From Azadirachta indica (Eukaryota > Streptophyta > Magnoliopsida > Sapindales > Meliaceae), in the NCBI GenBank assembly GCA_022749755.1, contig CM040440.1, positions 12,511,269 to 12,575,268 on the forward strand: a stretch of DNA of 64,000 nucleotides, in the 5' to 3' direction. Below the pieces are notes generated by a model. It was not told the DNA's origin, searched no databases, and worked only from the letters and a program-made list of their open reading frames with translations. Each line of letters begins with the position of its first letter. Position 1 is the first letter of the stretch. Below, piece after piece: positions 22,644 to 34,334 of this stretch. A program made the position numbers and the translations under genes.

Positions 22644-22766
22644 GGTGAAGAGGATAATTTTCCTAAAAAGTAACAGTTAAATGTTAATATATATTCCATG
22701 AGATATTTAAATATAGACATCACAATAACATAACATTAGTTAGCATGAAAATCTTAGAGGAATCAC

Positions 22767-23439
22767 CTTGCAATTCGCATTTTCTGAGAGATAAAAATGT
22801 CAAAGAAGATAAAGTTGTTAAGGCGAGAGGTATGGAAGAGGACATTTTCACGTGACTAAGATCAAGCACCTTGAGATTGGGTAGCTTTTCAACAAGATTT
22901 GTTAGATTTGGGTTTTGAAGCTGCAAATGATTCCGTGATACATCAAGAAAAACCAACTGGGAGAGCTCTATTAGCTCTGATGGTATTTGACCCGAAAAGC
23001 CAGAATAAGAGAGGTTTAGATATGATAACCTACTAAGGTTAATGATCCCAGATGGGATATTGGATGAACTGAAATCATTATCAGCGAGGCTAAGCCATCG
23101 AAGATGAACTAAGTAGAACAGACTACTGTTAGAGTTGATAGAACCGTAGAGAAAACTGCTACTAAGATCGAGCTTGATAACATGACCAGTGTCTTCATCG
23201 CATTTGATGCCATCCCAAGAGCAACAGTTATTATTTTGTTTATCTGAATTCCATGAAGCAACCTTTGAGTAAGCAGAAGGATCAGAAGAAACAGTCTGAT
23301 TAATGATAAAGTTTTGCTTGAATTGCAACAAGGCAGAACGCTCATTATCATGGCAGTCTGCAAGCGTAAGATGAAATAATGAGAGTAAAACAAGGAATAT
23401 CTGGATAAAAGTGAAGGAGCACGGAGAAAATCTCATCAT
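22767..23439 (-). CDS. Receptor-like protein, exon 1 (signal peptide, LRR N-cap, first LRRs)
   Basis: First exon, 673 nt (224 codons plus 1 base), from the first of two adjacent ATGs at 23439. Residues 1-27 are a signal peptide (hydrophobic IFLVLLSLFHLTLA). The LRR N-terminal cap follows, with DCHDNERSALLQFKQNF and CCSWDGIKCDEDTGHV, the two Cys pairs usual for RLPs. Then come LRRs such as LVHLRWLSLADNDF and LSRLSYLNLSYSGFSG. The proposed donor is CAAG|GTGATT at 22767/22766, cutting a Gly codon after its first base. Joined to exon 2 it gives LSLRKCELQG then KLSSSIGNLNKL, and the 24-residue LRR spacing is exact across the junction. Total predicted length is 936 residues, normal for this family. 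Without splicing the frame ends at 22720. The junction is predicted from sequence only. Confidence 0.85.
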
Positions 23440-23499
23440 GTTTAAACGTAAGGGGGGCTGGAGAATTTTGGTTTTGATCAGGGCGGGTGAATTAAGATG

Positions 23500-23507
23500 C
23501 TTTTATA
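23500..23507 (-). promoter_or_regulatory. TATA box of the RLP gene
   Basis: The minus strand reads tttataaaagc about 60 bp upstream of the ATG at 23439. A start of transcription near 23470 would leave a leader of some 30 nt. Confidence 0.55.
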
Positions 23508-23539
23508 AATAAAATAAAGAACTATGCCATGGAACATGT

Positions 23540-26500
23540 GTCGCTTGTGCAATAACTATCACGTGCCGTTCGGGTTCAGCCAAACTTTGTTATAATAATT
23601 CAGGAGAGAGACAAAGAATTTGGTTGGTGGATGTCTTTTGATGGGACAAGCTTTTATATAAATATATATATTGCAATGCAAAGCCTATTAACGGAAGACA
23701 ACATAAATATTTAGTTCAACCAAAAAAAATTGAAAATAAAAAAAATTAACAAGTAGAAAGCGGTGATAGTTACGGTACAAGTACATTTGTTGTCTTCATG
23801 GTTTTAACTTTTACTCAACATAATTGAGATTTTATATTTTCAAATTCCTCCAAACTTCAATATTCAAATTTAAGATAAAAATAAATAAATGTTTTCTATG
23901 TGTTTCATATCCAAATAAATAAATGACTAGTAGTAATGTCTTGTTGACATGCCATATTTTAATAAAAAAAATTAATACAAAAATATCTATTGTAAAATTT
24001 ACTATTAAAGATAATTTAACTTAAATAAATAAAATAGCATTACTCTTTACACCTATATAACACATCCGTTTAACATTTAAATCTTAAACGTTATTTCTTT
24101 AGTATAAAAGTTAATTCACCATAAATTTTTAACAATTATTGACTTATGAAGAAAGAAATCAACGTTTGGAAGATTTAAAATACAAAAAGGTGTTTTTATT
24201 TCTATAATATTGATTTTAAAATGTTTACTCTTTCCCTAGCTAATTTGAAAATTATTGGACATATATAGAATACTTATCAATTATGCTTATTTTTGAGTTT
24301 TTTTTTTTATTGATGCTGTGAATTTTTCAATAACTTAAAAAGTTTTTACTTAAAAAATAAAAAGTGTTAATTTGGTGGTGATGAATATGTTTATAGTTAT
24401 GTACACAAAGAAAAATTAAGATATATATATATAGAGAGAGAGAGTAAAAAAGTTTTAACTATTACTTATATTGACATTCATAAGGATGTATAATATAAAA
24501 TTTATTTTTTAAATTTTCTTACATAGGCTTGTGATTAAAAAGGTGTTTAAAATATTTTTTAAAGTACAAGTAGATGCATATTAAGTAAATAAATAAGTGA
24601 AATTACAACTTTGTCCACTCCTCTAAAATCGTGACCATGAAAATTACTATAACCATAACATGGTTAGAATAAATCTCTATAGAAGATATAGTTGACTTAT
24701 TGTGTGTTAAGAATTTTGCAAAAAAAAAGATCCTATATTCAATGGAATAAAATTAAGCCAACTTTTTTTCCTATCATGTAGGCATAAAAAATAAAAACGT
24801 GAATATAAATCGTGGACATTAATCGGGAAGCTTGAGGTAGATTTTGTTTGGTATATTAAGGAACTGCTCAGCTGATGTGGAAAAAAAGTTGTCAAATATT
24901 GATTAAAAATGAGTGAATTCTACATGGCATGATAAAATAATTAATATTTAACTTTACTTTCAAAACACAACAATCTCAAATGAAACCGTAAAATCATTTA
25001 TAATTTGAGCTGATAGTAGAATTAATGTGAAGGGTATTGAAAATTTCTAGGCTGATGTTACATGAATGAAACCATAAAATCGTAAATAATTTGAGGTGGT
25101 AATAGAATTAATATGAAGGGTATTGAAAATTTTTCGGTTGACGTTACATTCATAGGCAACTAATAAAATACATATGAAAAGTAAATATATATACTTTTAG
25201 GAAATCTAAAATAGAGAAATTAAACTCTTCACTTCATTTATTCTTAAAGGCATATTACTTTTGTGGATAGAATGAATAAGAAAATTTTTCTGAAGAATAT
25301 GATAACAAGACATGAAAAAAATTATTTTAATATTACAAACACAAAAATAATAATAAGGAGACCATCAATTTAAGAGGAAGACTTAAAGTAAGACCATGCG
25401 TAGATTTTTGTTTTAAAAAAGATATTCCTTGTTGATTAAATTAACCAAAAAAAAGGAAGGAGAATCAAACAGAGCCACGTGTAGCTTAAAATAATGTAGA
25501 GTAACCACAATGTTAATTGTATTTAGTTGAAGTTTGATAAAAAATATAAGGAACAAATATTTTAACATGCTTAAGAGTATTTTCTAATATAAATAAAAAT
25601 ATTTCATTCTTTTTTTCTAGTGCTTGACTATTGTGAACAGAAAGATTTCTTAAGAGAAATTCATAAGTATTTATTATTTATAAAATATTTCAAAATATAA
25701 TAGTATATCAAAATATTTTTTTAAAAAAATTTCAACATCATATGTAATTTGTGAGAAAAAAAACTTAAAATATGATAATCCCAAAATAATTGTGAGAAAA
25801 AAAATCAAGAGGTTAGAAAACTTAAAAAATTAGAGAAAACACTAAAATAGCTTAATGAGATAGGTGAGACTCTTAAAAGAGCTACAAAATGGAGTAATAA
25901 AAAAGAGAGTAACTATAATTATCTATCGATGTTTCCTGCATTTGGACTAAAAAATAAGGGACTGCACTATAATAATGAATCATGTATCGAAACCAGAGAC
26001 AATTTAATGCGGCAGAAAAAAATTTTATTTTTATTTTCTGGTCCTTGATTGTTACAAATATAAAGACTTTTTAAAAAGATTTTGACAAATTTTATTGAAT
26101 AATTTAAATTTAAATATTTGTAGTTCTATGCTCAAATCGCGTTATTCATTTTCAAGAAATTTATTTAGTCATACTTTAACTTTGCAATTGGGTTGTCATC
26201 AAATTTTTTTCAGTTAAAAAATTTTAGTTATTCATTTTATCATTGTAAATATGGTCTATTATTGGTATAATTCACATTATCCTTCTATTAATTCTGAATA
26301 TAATTTATATTTTATATTATAATAAATTAATGAATTTTAAAAGTGCAATAATTAAAGTTTTTGGTACCCCTTATTTTTATTTAGCGGCTATTTTTTATCT
26401 TATTCTTCAGAGAGAAATTTTAGTGAGAAATAATTTGACAACTCATGTCTGTTTAATTATTATTAACCTTTCATTTAATAATATTATAATATTTAATGAT

Positions 26501-27180
26501 TTTATTTGACAACAATTGAAGATTAAAAATTGAATATTACTAGATATCTAAAATTTTATCCCAAAAAGTGCATTATGACCTTAATTACTGCCTTTACTGC
26601 ACTTGAATTTAGACTCTACTTCAATCATTTAAAAACCGTATGGTGTTTAATTTAATCTAGATTTCAAAATATTTAAAAAATAAATATATAGAATACATTG
26701 TTTTATTAGATATTTTTATTATTATTTTCTTCAATAATTTATCTATTAAAATAATATCTTCTTTTTCTACATGGTACTTCATATAGCCACACAAGTATTT
26801 TTCCTAAAAGTATAATAATAAATCACAACAAAAACTACAATCATAGAAAATTTTGTTAATATGGGTTATTAGGTTGAGCTAATTGCTAAATTATGTATAA
26901 ATATCTACTTTTGTAGATAAATTGTCTACTTGAATTTTTTTTTTTTTCTGAAAGAATATGCTAATAAGTCAGAGAGAGAACAATTATAATTGTAGAAAAT
27001 TATTTTAATAAAATAAATATGAAAAAGATATGAAAGAGACTACCAATTTAACACCAAAATTTAGAAGTAAGCTAGTTTCGAGTGTATGTTATTTTCTCGT
27101 AGAAGAAAAAATTTGATTTTGATATTTCGACTTTTCAACTGGGTTACCATCAAATGAAAACCTGACTTACCACTTACAAT
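23540..27180. other. AT-rich intergenic DNA with faint repeat traces
   Basis: No gene recognised; open frames are short and of biased composition. Motifs such as ctgaagaatatgataacaag (25290) and ctgaaagaatatgctaataag (26950) look like old, diverged relatives of the ~2.03-kb array to the right. A dinucleotide run (ta then ga) occurs at 24421-24446. Confidence 0.5.
24982..25153. repeat. Two-copy 86-bp tandem duplication
   Basis: Copies begin gaaaccgtaaaatc (24982) and gaaaccataaaatc (25068) and run through gaagggtattgaaaattt to ttacat. They differ at about a dozen positions. Confidence 0.7.
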
Positions 27181-28012
27181 TTGAGAAAATATAGATTTCT
27201 CTTCAAAACTGACTATTAAGTAATATACACACACACTCCAAATACACAAGCCAATTCTTTTTTAAAAATAAGATCATTAAATTACAGATAATATATGAAT
27301 GGTACAAATCGGTCATACATGTAGGTTTAAGAATTATTAGAGTGATAATTTTGATTATTCAAAGTCTACTAATGGAACATATATTAACTTTTAAAGGAAA
27401 AAAAGAAAGATTTATTTGCTTTCATGAAAATGATTTGGACACTAATTTACTCTTTGAATACATAAATTGCAATATTTTATTCGAAACTCTATTAAGTTAT
27501 ATAAAATTTAGAAAATAGTATTGAATAAAACAAATTAATAGTCCCTTATTAATTCAGTCGATTTCCTTTTTTTTTTTTTTTACTTTAAGAGTTCTTTAGA
27601 TTTAATTTAGATTTATAACAACATATTTAAGAAAATAAAGATATTGGTATTCCTTTTTGAAATATTTTTTAATATTTTTCATTAGGCAATTTATCTACAA
27701 AAATAGTAGTTTGTTTTTTCTTGTGGCACCCTTTATAGTCACCAAAGAATTTTTCTTCAAAATATGATGATAAGTCACCGCTAAAACTATAAAAAATTTT
27801 GTTGATATAAATAAGAAAGGATCTAAAATTGATAAGTACAAAGTAGAGCCAATCGTTAAATTTTAGTCGTTTTGATATTTTAAATAGATTTATTTTCTTA
27901 TTAAATAATAGAAGTTTGGTAGTAAATAATTTTAAAATAAAATTAATTTAAATGGATTTAATTTTTTATTTGAATTCCAAGATTCAAACTTTAATTTTTA
28001 CGATGCTTTCAT

Positions 28013-28051
<39 letters not shown>

Positions 28052-31000
28052 GAGGACAAGTTTGGATTAAAAGTCATCCTGAATAAATTAAAGAATAAAT
28101 AGCATGAAAATCATAAATTTTGAGAAAATACTTTAAAATTTAAATCTTAGTAACATTTTTAGACTCTTAACTCACCCTTCAAAATTATTGAAAATTATTT
28201 AAATAAAAATTAAAAAGTACAAAATCTCATCACAAAAGGTAATTAGTCAACAACACAAAATTTTACTAACTTTCTTATAAAAGAAATGGTACCTGTATAT
28301 AGGTGACTATAAAAGAAAAGCATTAATGTTCAATTTCTTCATCACTAACTATAAGATCAAGACTTTGGTTGCTGAACTACTTTGTTGGTAAAACTTCAAG
28401 TACAATGCAATAAACTTATTTGTGATGAAACAAGACACTAAAAGTTTATTACTTTTACTATGAAGAAATTTATTATTGAAGTGCATCTTTTTAGTGAACA
28501 AATTTGGTCACTATTTAATTGTAGTTAGTGACTAAGTGTCTATTTGCATGTGTTAAACAGAAAACACTAGTATACTTAATGCTCTTTTTTAGCACTTTTT
28601 TAAGAAATTTTCAGAAATACAGCTGTTGTTTGGTTAAGAGTTATAAAAAATACTTATATTATATTTTTAATACTAAATTAGGACTTTGAGTTTGTAATTA
28701 AGAAAAAACTTTGACATAAAAAAATTGTTAAAATAGACATTATAACATTTTTTTTTTATATTATTTAATACAAAAAAATTAATAATATTTTTAAAACTAA
28801 ATAATGTATAAAATTAACATCATTGCAATAGTATTTTCTAATACGAACAAATGTTTAAAAAATAAAATTAACAAATTATAAAAAATAAATTGACATTCTA
28901 TAGTATTTAAATTAACTATTATATAATATTTAATAGAGACATAATAAATATCCATATATTTGTCATATTCTTATATTCATTATTTTTAATAATAATAAAT
29001 ATTAAAAATAAAATTATTATTTAGTAATAATAATATTTTATTTGACAAAGATCTCTAAGAATAATTACTATTTGTTGTCATGATTGCTGTTAAAAAATTA
29101 AGTAAATTAATTTTGTTATAAAACTAATAATAAATTAAATAATTTTCAAAGAAAATAATCGAAATAATCAATGAAAAGAGAAATAACCAAATTGACATGC
29201 CCCTTAAAATTTGAGAAGATACCCATATCTCTTTCAAGTTGACTAGAAAGTATATATATGTATTCCAAATACACAAGTCAATTCTTTTTCAGAAACAAGA
29301 TCACTAAATTGTTTGTCATTTTTTAAAAAAAATTTAGATAATATATGAATGGTACAAATTGGTCATATATGTAGGTTTTAGAACTATTAGAGGGGTGACT
29401 TTGATTATTCAAAGTCTACTAATGGAAAATGTATAGATTTCTAATCGGAGCAAAAAGGCTTTGTTTGCTTTCATGAAAATGACTAGACTCTAAATTAGTC
29501 TTTGAATACATAATTTTTAATATTTTAATCGAAACTCTATTGAGTACTTATGTAAAATCCGCTGAATGGTATTGAATAAAGCAGACAAATGCTCCCTTAT
29601 TAATTTGATCGATTTCTTTTGAGTTTAAGAGTTGTTTAAATTTAATATGGTTTATAATAACATATTTAAGAATATGAATATGTCAGTATTAGGTTTTCTA
29701 AATATATTTTTAATATTTTTTATTAGACAATTTGCCCACAAAAATAATAGTTTCTTTTCCCTTACGAAGCTTTATATGGTCACCCAAGATTTTTTCTTAA
29801 GAATATGACGAAAAGTCACTGCTAAAACGATAATTATAAAAAATTTTGTTAATATAAATATGGAAAGAATCTAAAACTACTGATTATAAAGTAGAGCCAA
29901 TCATTAAATTTTAAATCATTTAGATATTTTAAATATATTTATTTTCATATTCAATACTAAAAATTTGGTAGTAATTAATATTTAAATAAAATTATTTTAA
30001 AGGGATTTTTTTATTTGAATTCTAGGATGCAACCTCTATTTTTAAGGATGCTTTTATATATACACATATATACAGGCCAAGTATGGATTAAAAGTCATCC
30101 AAAATAAATTAAAGAATAAATAGCATGAAAATCACGTGTTTTGAGAAAATACTTTAATATTTAAATCCTTAGTAGCATTATTAGACTCTTAACTCCCCCT
30201 TCAAATTTATCAGAAATTATTTAGATGAATATTAAACGTACAACATCTCGTCATAAAAAGTTAATTAGTCAACAACACAAAATTTTGGTAACTAATTCTT
30301 ATAATAGAAATGGTAACTTTATGTGTGTGACCATAAAAGAATAGCATTAGTGTTCATATTTTTCATCACCAGCTGTGAGATAAAGACTTTGATCACTGAA
30401 TTACTTTATTGGTAAAATTAGAAGGAAAATGCAATAAACTTATTTGTGATGAAACTACACACTAAAAGTTAATTATCATTACTATAAAGAAATTTATTAC
30501 TAAAGTGTATCCTTTTTAGTGAATAAATTTGGTGACTATTTAGTCATAGTTAGCAACTAAATGTCTGTTTACAAGTGTTAAAGACAAAACACTAGTATAC
30601 TTAATGCTTTTTTTAGCTTTTTTCTAAGCACTTTTCAGAAAAAAAACAAGGTACTGTTTGGTTAAGTGTTATAAAAAATACTTATATTATATTTTTAGTG
30701 CTAAATGAGGAGTTTGAATTTGTAATTAAGAAAATCTTTGATATTAAAAAATTATTAAAATACACATTATAACATTTTTTTTAAGTTATGTAATATATAA
30801 ATATTACTAATATTTTTTAAAATTAAATAATATATAATATTAATATCTATGCAATAGTATTTTCTAACAAAAATAGATATTTAAAAAATAAAAATGCAAA
30901 TTATAAAAGATCGATTGACATTCCATATTATTTAAATTAACTATTATATCATATTTAATAGAGACATAATAATATCCATGTATTAGCCATATTCTTATAT

Positions 31001-32345
31001 TTATTATTTTTTAATAATAATAAATATATTAAAAATAAAATAGTTATTTAGTTATAATAATATTTTTATTTGATAAGATCTCTAAGAATAATTACTATTT
31101 GTTGTCATGATTACTATTAAAAAATTAAGTAAATAAATTTGCTATAAAACTAATAGTAAATTAAATAATTTTCAAAGAAAATAATCAAAATAATCAATTA
31201 AAAGAGAAATAACCTAATTGACATGCCCCTTAAAATTTGAGAAAATCATATATCTCTTCAAAGTTCACTAGAAAGTATATATATATATATATATATTCCA
31301 AACACACAAGTCAATTCTTTTCCAGAGACAAGGTCACTAAATTTTTTGTCATTTCAAAAAAAATTGTAGATAATATATGAATGGCACAAATTGGCCATAT
31401 ATGTAGGTTTCATAACTATTAGGGTAGTGACTTTGATTATTCAAATTCTACTAATGGAATGTGTATGAATTTGTAATTGGAAAAAAAAAAGTTTTGTTTG
31501 CCTTCATGAAAATGATTGCACTCTAATTTAGTTTTTGAATACTTAATTTTTAACATTTTAATTAGAATTCTATTGAGTTATATAAAATTCACTCAATGGT
31601 ATTGAATAAAACAGATAAATACTCCCTCGTTAATTTAATCAATTTTTTTTTGAGTTTAAGGGTCGTTTAGATTTAATCTCAATTTATAATAACATATTTA
31701 AGAAAATGAATATGTTCGTATTACTTTTTCTAAATATTTTTCATTAAATAATTTATCTACAAAAATAGTAGTTTCTTTCTTATAGCAGTCTATATGGTCA
31801 TCCGAGAACTTTTCTTAAGAATATGATGAAAAGTCAATACTAAAATGACAGTTATAAAAAATTTTGTCGATATAAATATGGAAGGGATCTAAAACTGCTG
31901 ATTATGAAGTAGGGCCAATCGCTAAAATTTTATCATTTGAATATTTTAAATAGATTTATTTTCTTATTTAATATAAAAAATTTGGTAGTAATTAATATTT
32001 AAATAAAATTATTTTAAATGAATTTATTTTTTAATTCGAATTCTAGGATGCAACCTTTAATTTTTAGGATGTTTTTATATATACATATATGTACAAATCA
32101 AGTTTGGATTAAAAGTCATCTTAAATAAATTAACAAATAAATAGTATGAAAATCACAAATTTTGAGAAAATACTTTAATATTTAAATCCTTAGTAGCATT
32201 ATTAGACCCTTAACTCACACTTCAAATTTATCAAAAATTATTTATCAAAAATTAAATGAAAATTAAACGTACAAGATTTTGTCACAAAAAGGTAATTAGT
32301 CAACAACACAATTTTGGTAACTAATTCTTATAAAAGAAATGGTAA
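27180..32345. repeat. ~2.03-kb non-coding tandem repeat, about 2.5 copies
   Basis: The block beginning near tccaaatacacaag...caattcttttt occurs at about 27238, 29264 and 31296, and again within the duplication near 34331. Other shared anchors are tttggtagtaa (27915, 29964, 31981, 35015), gtgtctatttgca/gtgtctgtttaca (28539, 30567) and acactagtatacttaatgc (28564, 30589). Spacing is 2.02-2.05 kb. The third copy is cut at about 32345, where unique sequence begins. Copies 2 and 3 resemble each other more than copy 1. No ORF is conserved between copies, so the unit is probably non-coding. Confidence 0.8.
28013..28051. repeat. (CA)n/(TA)n microsatellite
   Basis: A run of ac/ca repeats is followed by ta repeats inside the first 2.03-kb unit. 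Units 2 and 3 lack the long CA run. Similar TA runs occur at about 31276-31295 and 34305-34330. Confidence 0.85.
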
Positions 32346-33880
32346 CAATGGAAAAAGTCTACTTTCTAGTTCCTTTTACATCTGTTTTTGTTTAGATTTC
32401 ATGGAATGCTGTTTTTAATATAATTTTAATCCGATATAACTTTAGAATTTGTATAGGTCATATTTTAATGGGCTTTCTTATTGTTACATTAAGGAGTTCT
32501 TTTATTGGGCTTATTTAGTTTCTACCTACGAATGCATCAGCCGGTTCAATTTTAACTAATTTTGTTTTTATGCTTTTGAGGCATTAATGGGTCAATTGAA
32601 AGAGATGAGTGGACTAAGGTCCAGAGAATTCGATACCATAGGAACCTAGGATACAAGCTCAACATATATATAGTGAAATTAAAATAATTAATTAAAAGAA
32701 TTATATCTCAATTTTACCGCAGCATATTACAAGAATTTTTTAGGTCCTTATAATTTTTTTATAATAAATTATATATATAATAATAAAATTATCATACAGA
32801 ATATGATTAAGAATATTAATAACCACCAACAAATTATAATGTCCTATAAACATATCTAATAGAGTTACACAAAAATACAAACTCTCTGCACAATAATTAT
32901 CTTTATCTAGAGTTTCACAAAAACACAAACTTTACATTAATAGGGTTATACATACACAAATACAAACTCTATAAATTAAAAATAATTATATGTAATTAAA
33001 ACCGTAAACCATTCAATACTAATCAGATACCATGACGTAGTAAGCATTAAGCCAAATAAAAATATTTTAATGGCATTCAAATTCCTTACACATTGTTATA
33101 TTAAATTATCTAATATTGTTATAAATTAATGCAAACAAATCACAATAAACTCGCGTAAGCGTATTCCAAAATCCAAACCGGGTCAACAAATAAATCAAAA
33201 CAAATTAAACAGTTGCAACCCATTAATTTATATTAATTTAAAGTAAAATACTTTTGCAGTATTTAGAAAGAAAAAGATGGACTTCTCTGTAATAGGGTAC
33301 AAATTAATTATTATACACAACAGAACCTTCCATATGCATCGAGCATCGATCGGCTCAAAGCCTACCAGCCCTGAAAGTCTTGGAATCAAGCTAATAAAAA
33401 CCCATCAGGACATCAAAACTTGATGTTGAGGAAATTAATAAGTATCTTTTTCAGAGATTGCTTTTCTCCAATGTGAGGTTCATCTCAGCTTCGGAAGATG
33501 CAGCTACTACAAACGTGTATAATGTAATCTTTCCCAAAGAGAGCCATTTTTAGAGGTGAACTTAATTTAAACGTGTATAGAAGATTTATTTTCTGTATCT
33601 ATTGTATAATATACTGTATTATTAATTCACTTCGCCAATCTTTCTCTTAGAATATTCTTAATGATTATGTTTGAATACTGGGAAAGAATGGTTATAAATA
33701 TATAGGTATTCACAGTTATGATCCATCATCAAATTTATATTGTAAATATTAAAGAACTTAGATAATTATACGCCAGAAAGAAAGAAAGAAAGAAGAAAAA
33801 GTACTAATTAACTTGCTCAGGATTGGCCGAAGCATCATTCGATCGGCGGCAGCGGTGGAGTAGCAGTGATGGTGAAAGCG
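30855..33880. repeat. 3.02-kb tandem duplication, copy 1
   Basis: Nearly identical to 33881-36898. It begins inside unit 2 of the 2.03-kb array and ends inside a partial copy of exon 1 of the unidentified minus-strand gene (33832-33880). It holds the end of array unit 2, the partial third unit, about 1.5 kb of unique sequence and the exon fragment. No complete ORF is present. Confidence 0.9.
33470..33580 (-). pseudogene. Possible second exon of the unidentified gene, copy 1
   Basis: The minus strand after gggaaag at about 33532 reads YTFVVAASSEAEMNLTLEKS and soon stops. The same block in copy 2 (about 36468-36562) reads VVAGSSEAEMNLTGEKQSL and then a longer open stretch; the copies differ by a 2-nt frameshift. 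If exon 1 is spliced at CAA|GTTAAT, this frame would continue in phase 0. This is a weak inference, as no clear donor follows. Confidence 0.3.
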
Positions 33881-34303
33881 TAGTATTTTCTAACAAAAAT
33901 AGATATTTAAAAACTAAAAATGCAAATTATAAAAGATCGATTGACATTTCATATTATTTAAATTAACTATTATATCATATTTAATAGAGACGTAATAAAT
34001 ATCCATGTATTAGTCAAATTCTTATATTTATTATTTTTAATAATAATAAATATATTAAAAATAAAATAGATATTTAGTTATAATAATATTTTTATTTGAT
34101 AAAGATCTCTAAGAATAATTACTATTTGTTGTCATTATTACTATTAAAAAATTAAGTAAATAAATTTGTTATAAAACTAATAGTAAATTAAATAATTTTC
34201 AAAGAAAATAATCAAAATAATCAATTAAAAGAGAAATAACCTAATTGCCATACCCCTTAAAATTTGAGAAAATACAAATATCTCTTCAAAGTTCATTAGA
34301 AAG

Positions 34304-34334
<31 letters not shown>

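Larger units (their letters stand above)
20204..22766 (-). other. Predicted phase-1 intron of the RLP gene, filled with LRR repeats
   Basis: 2,563 nt from GT at 22766-22765 to AG at 20205-20204. Donor (CAAG|GTGATT) and acceptor (TACTTGTCAG|G) both fit plant consensus, and both fall after the first base of a Gly codon. Most RLP genes of this class have no intron in the coding region, so an intron here is unusual. The intron is mostly a tandem array derived from the gene's own LRR coding sequence. Reading on from the exon 1 donor still gives LRR-like residues (GDSSKIFMLTN), which suggests the intron arose from former coding sequence. The alternative is that the gene is split by the repeat expansion and is a pseudogene. 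Confidence 0.65.

Noticed and set aside
20220..22720. Reading the array as extra RLP pseudogenes lying between two genes
   Set aside because: The units contain only one to three LRR pieces each, without signal peptide, cap or transmembrane part. The flanking halves join into one gene.
28470..28560. Short inverted motif (tttagtgaacaaatttggtcacta...tagtgactaa) suggesting a small MITE in the 2.03-kb repeat
   Set aside because: The arms are short and imperfect, and no target duplication could be found in either copy.
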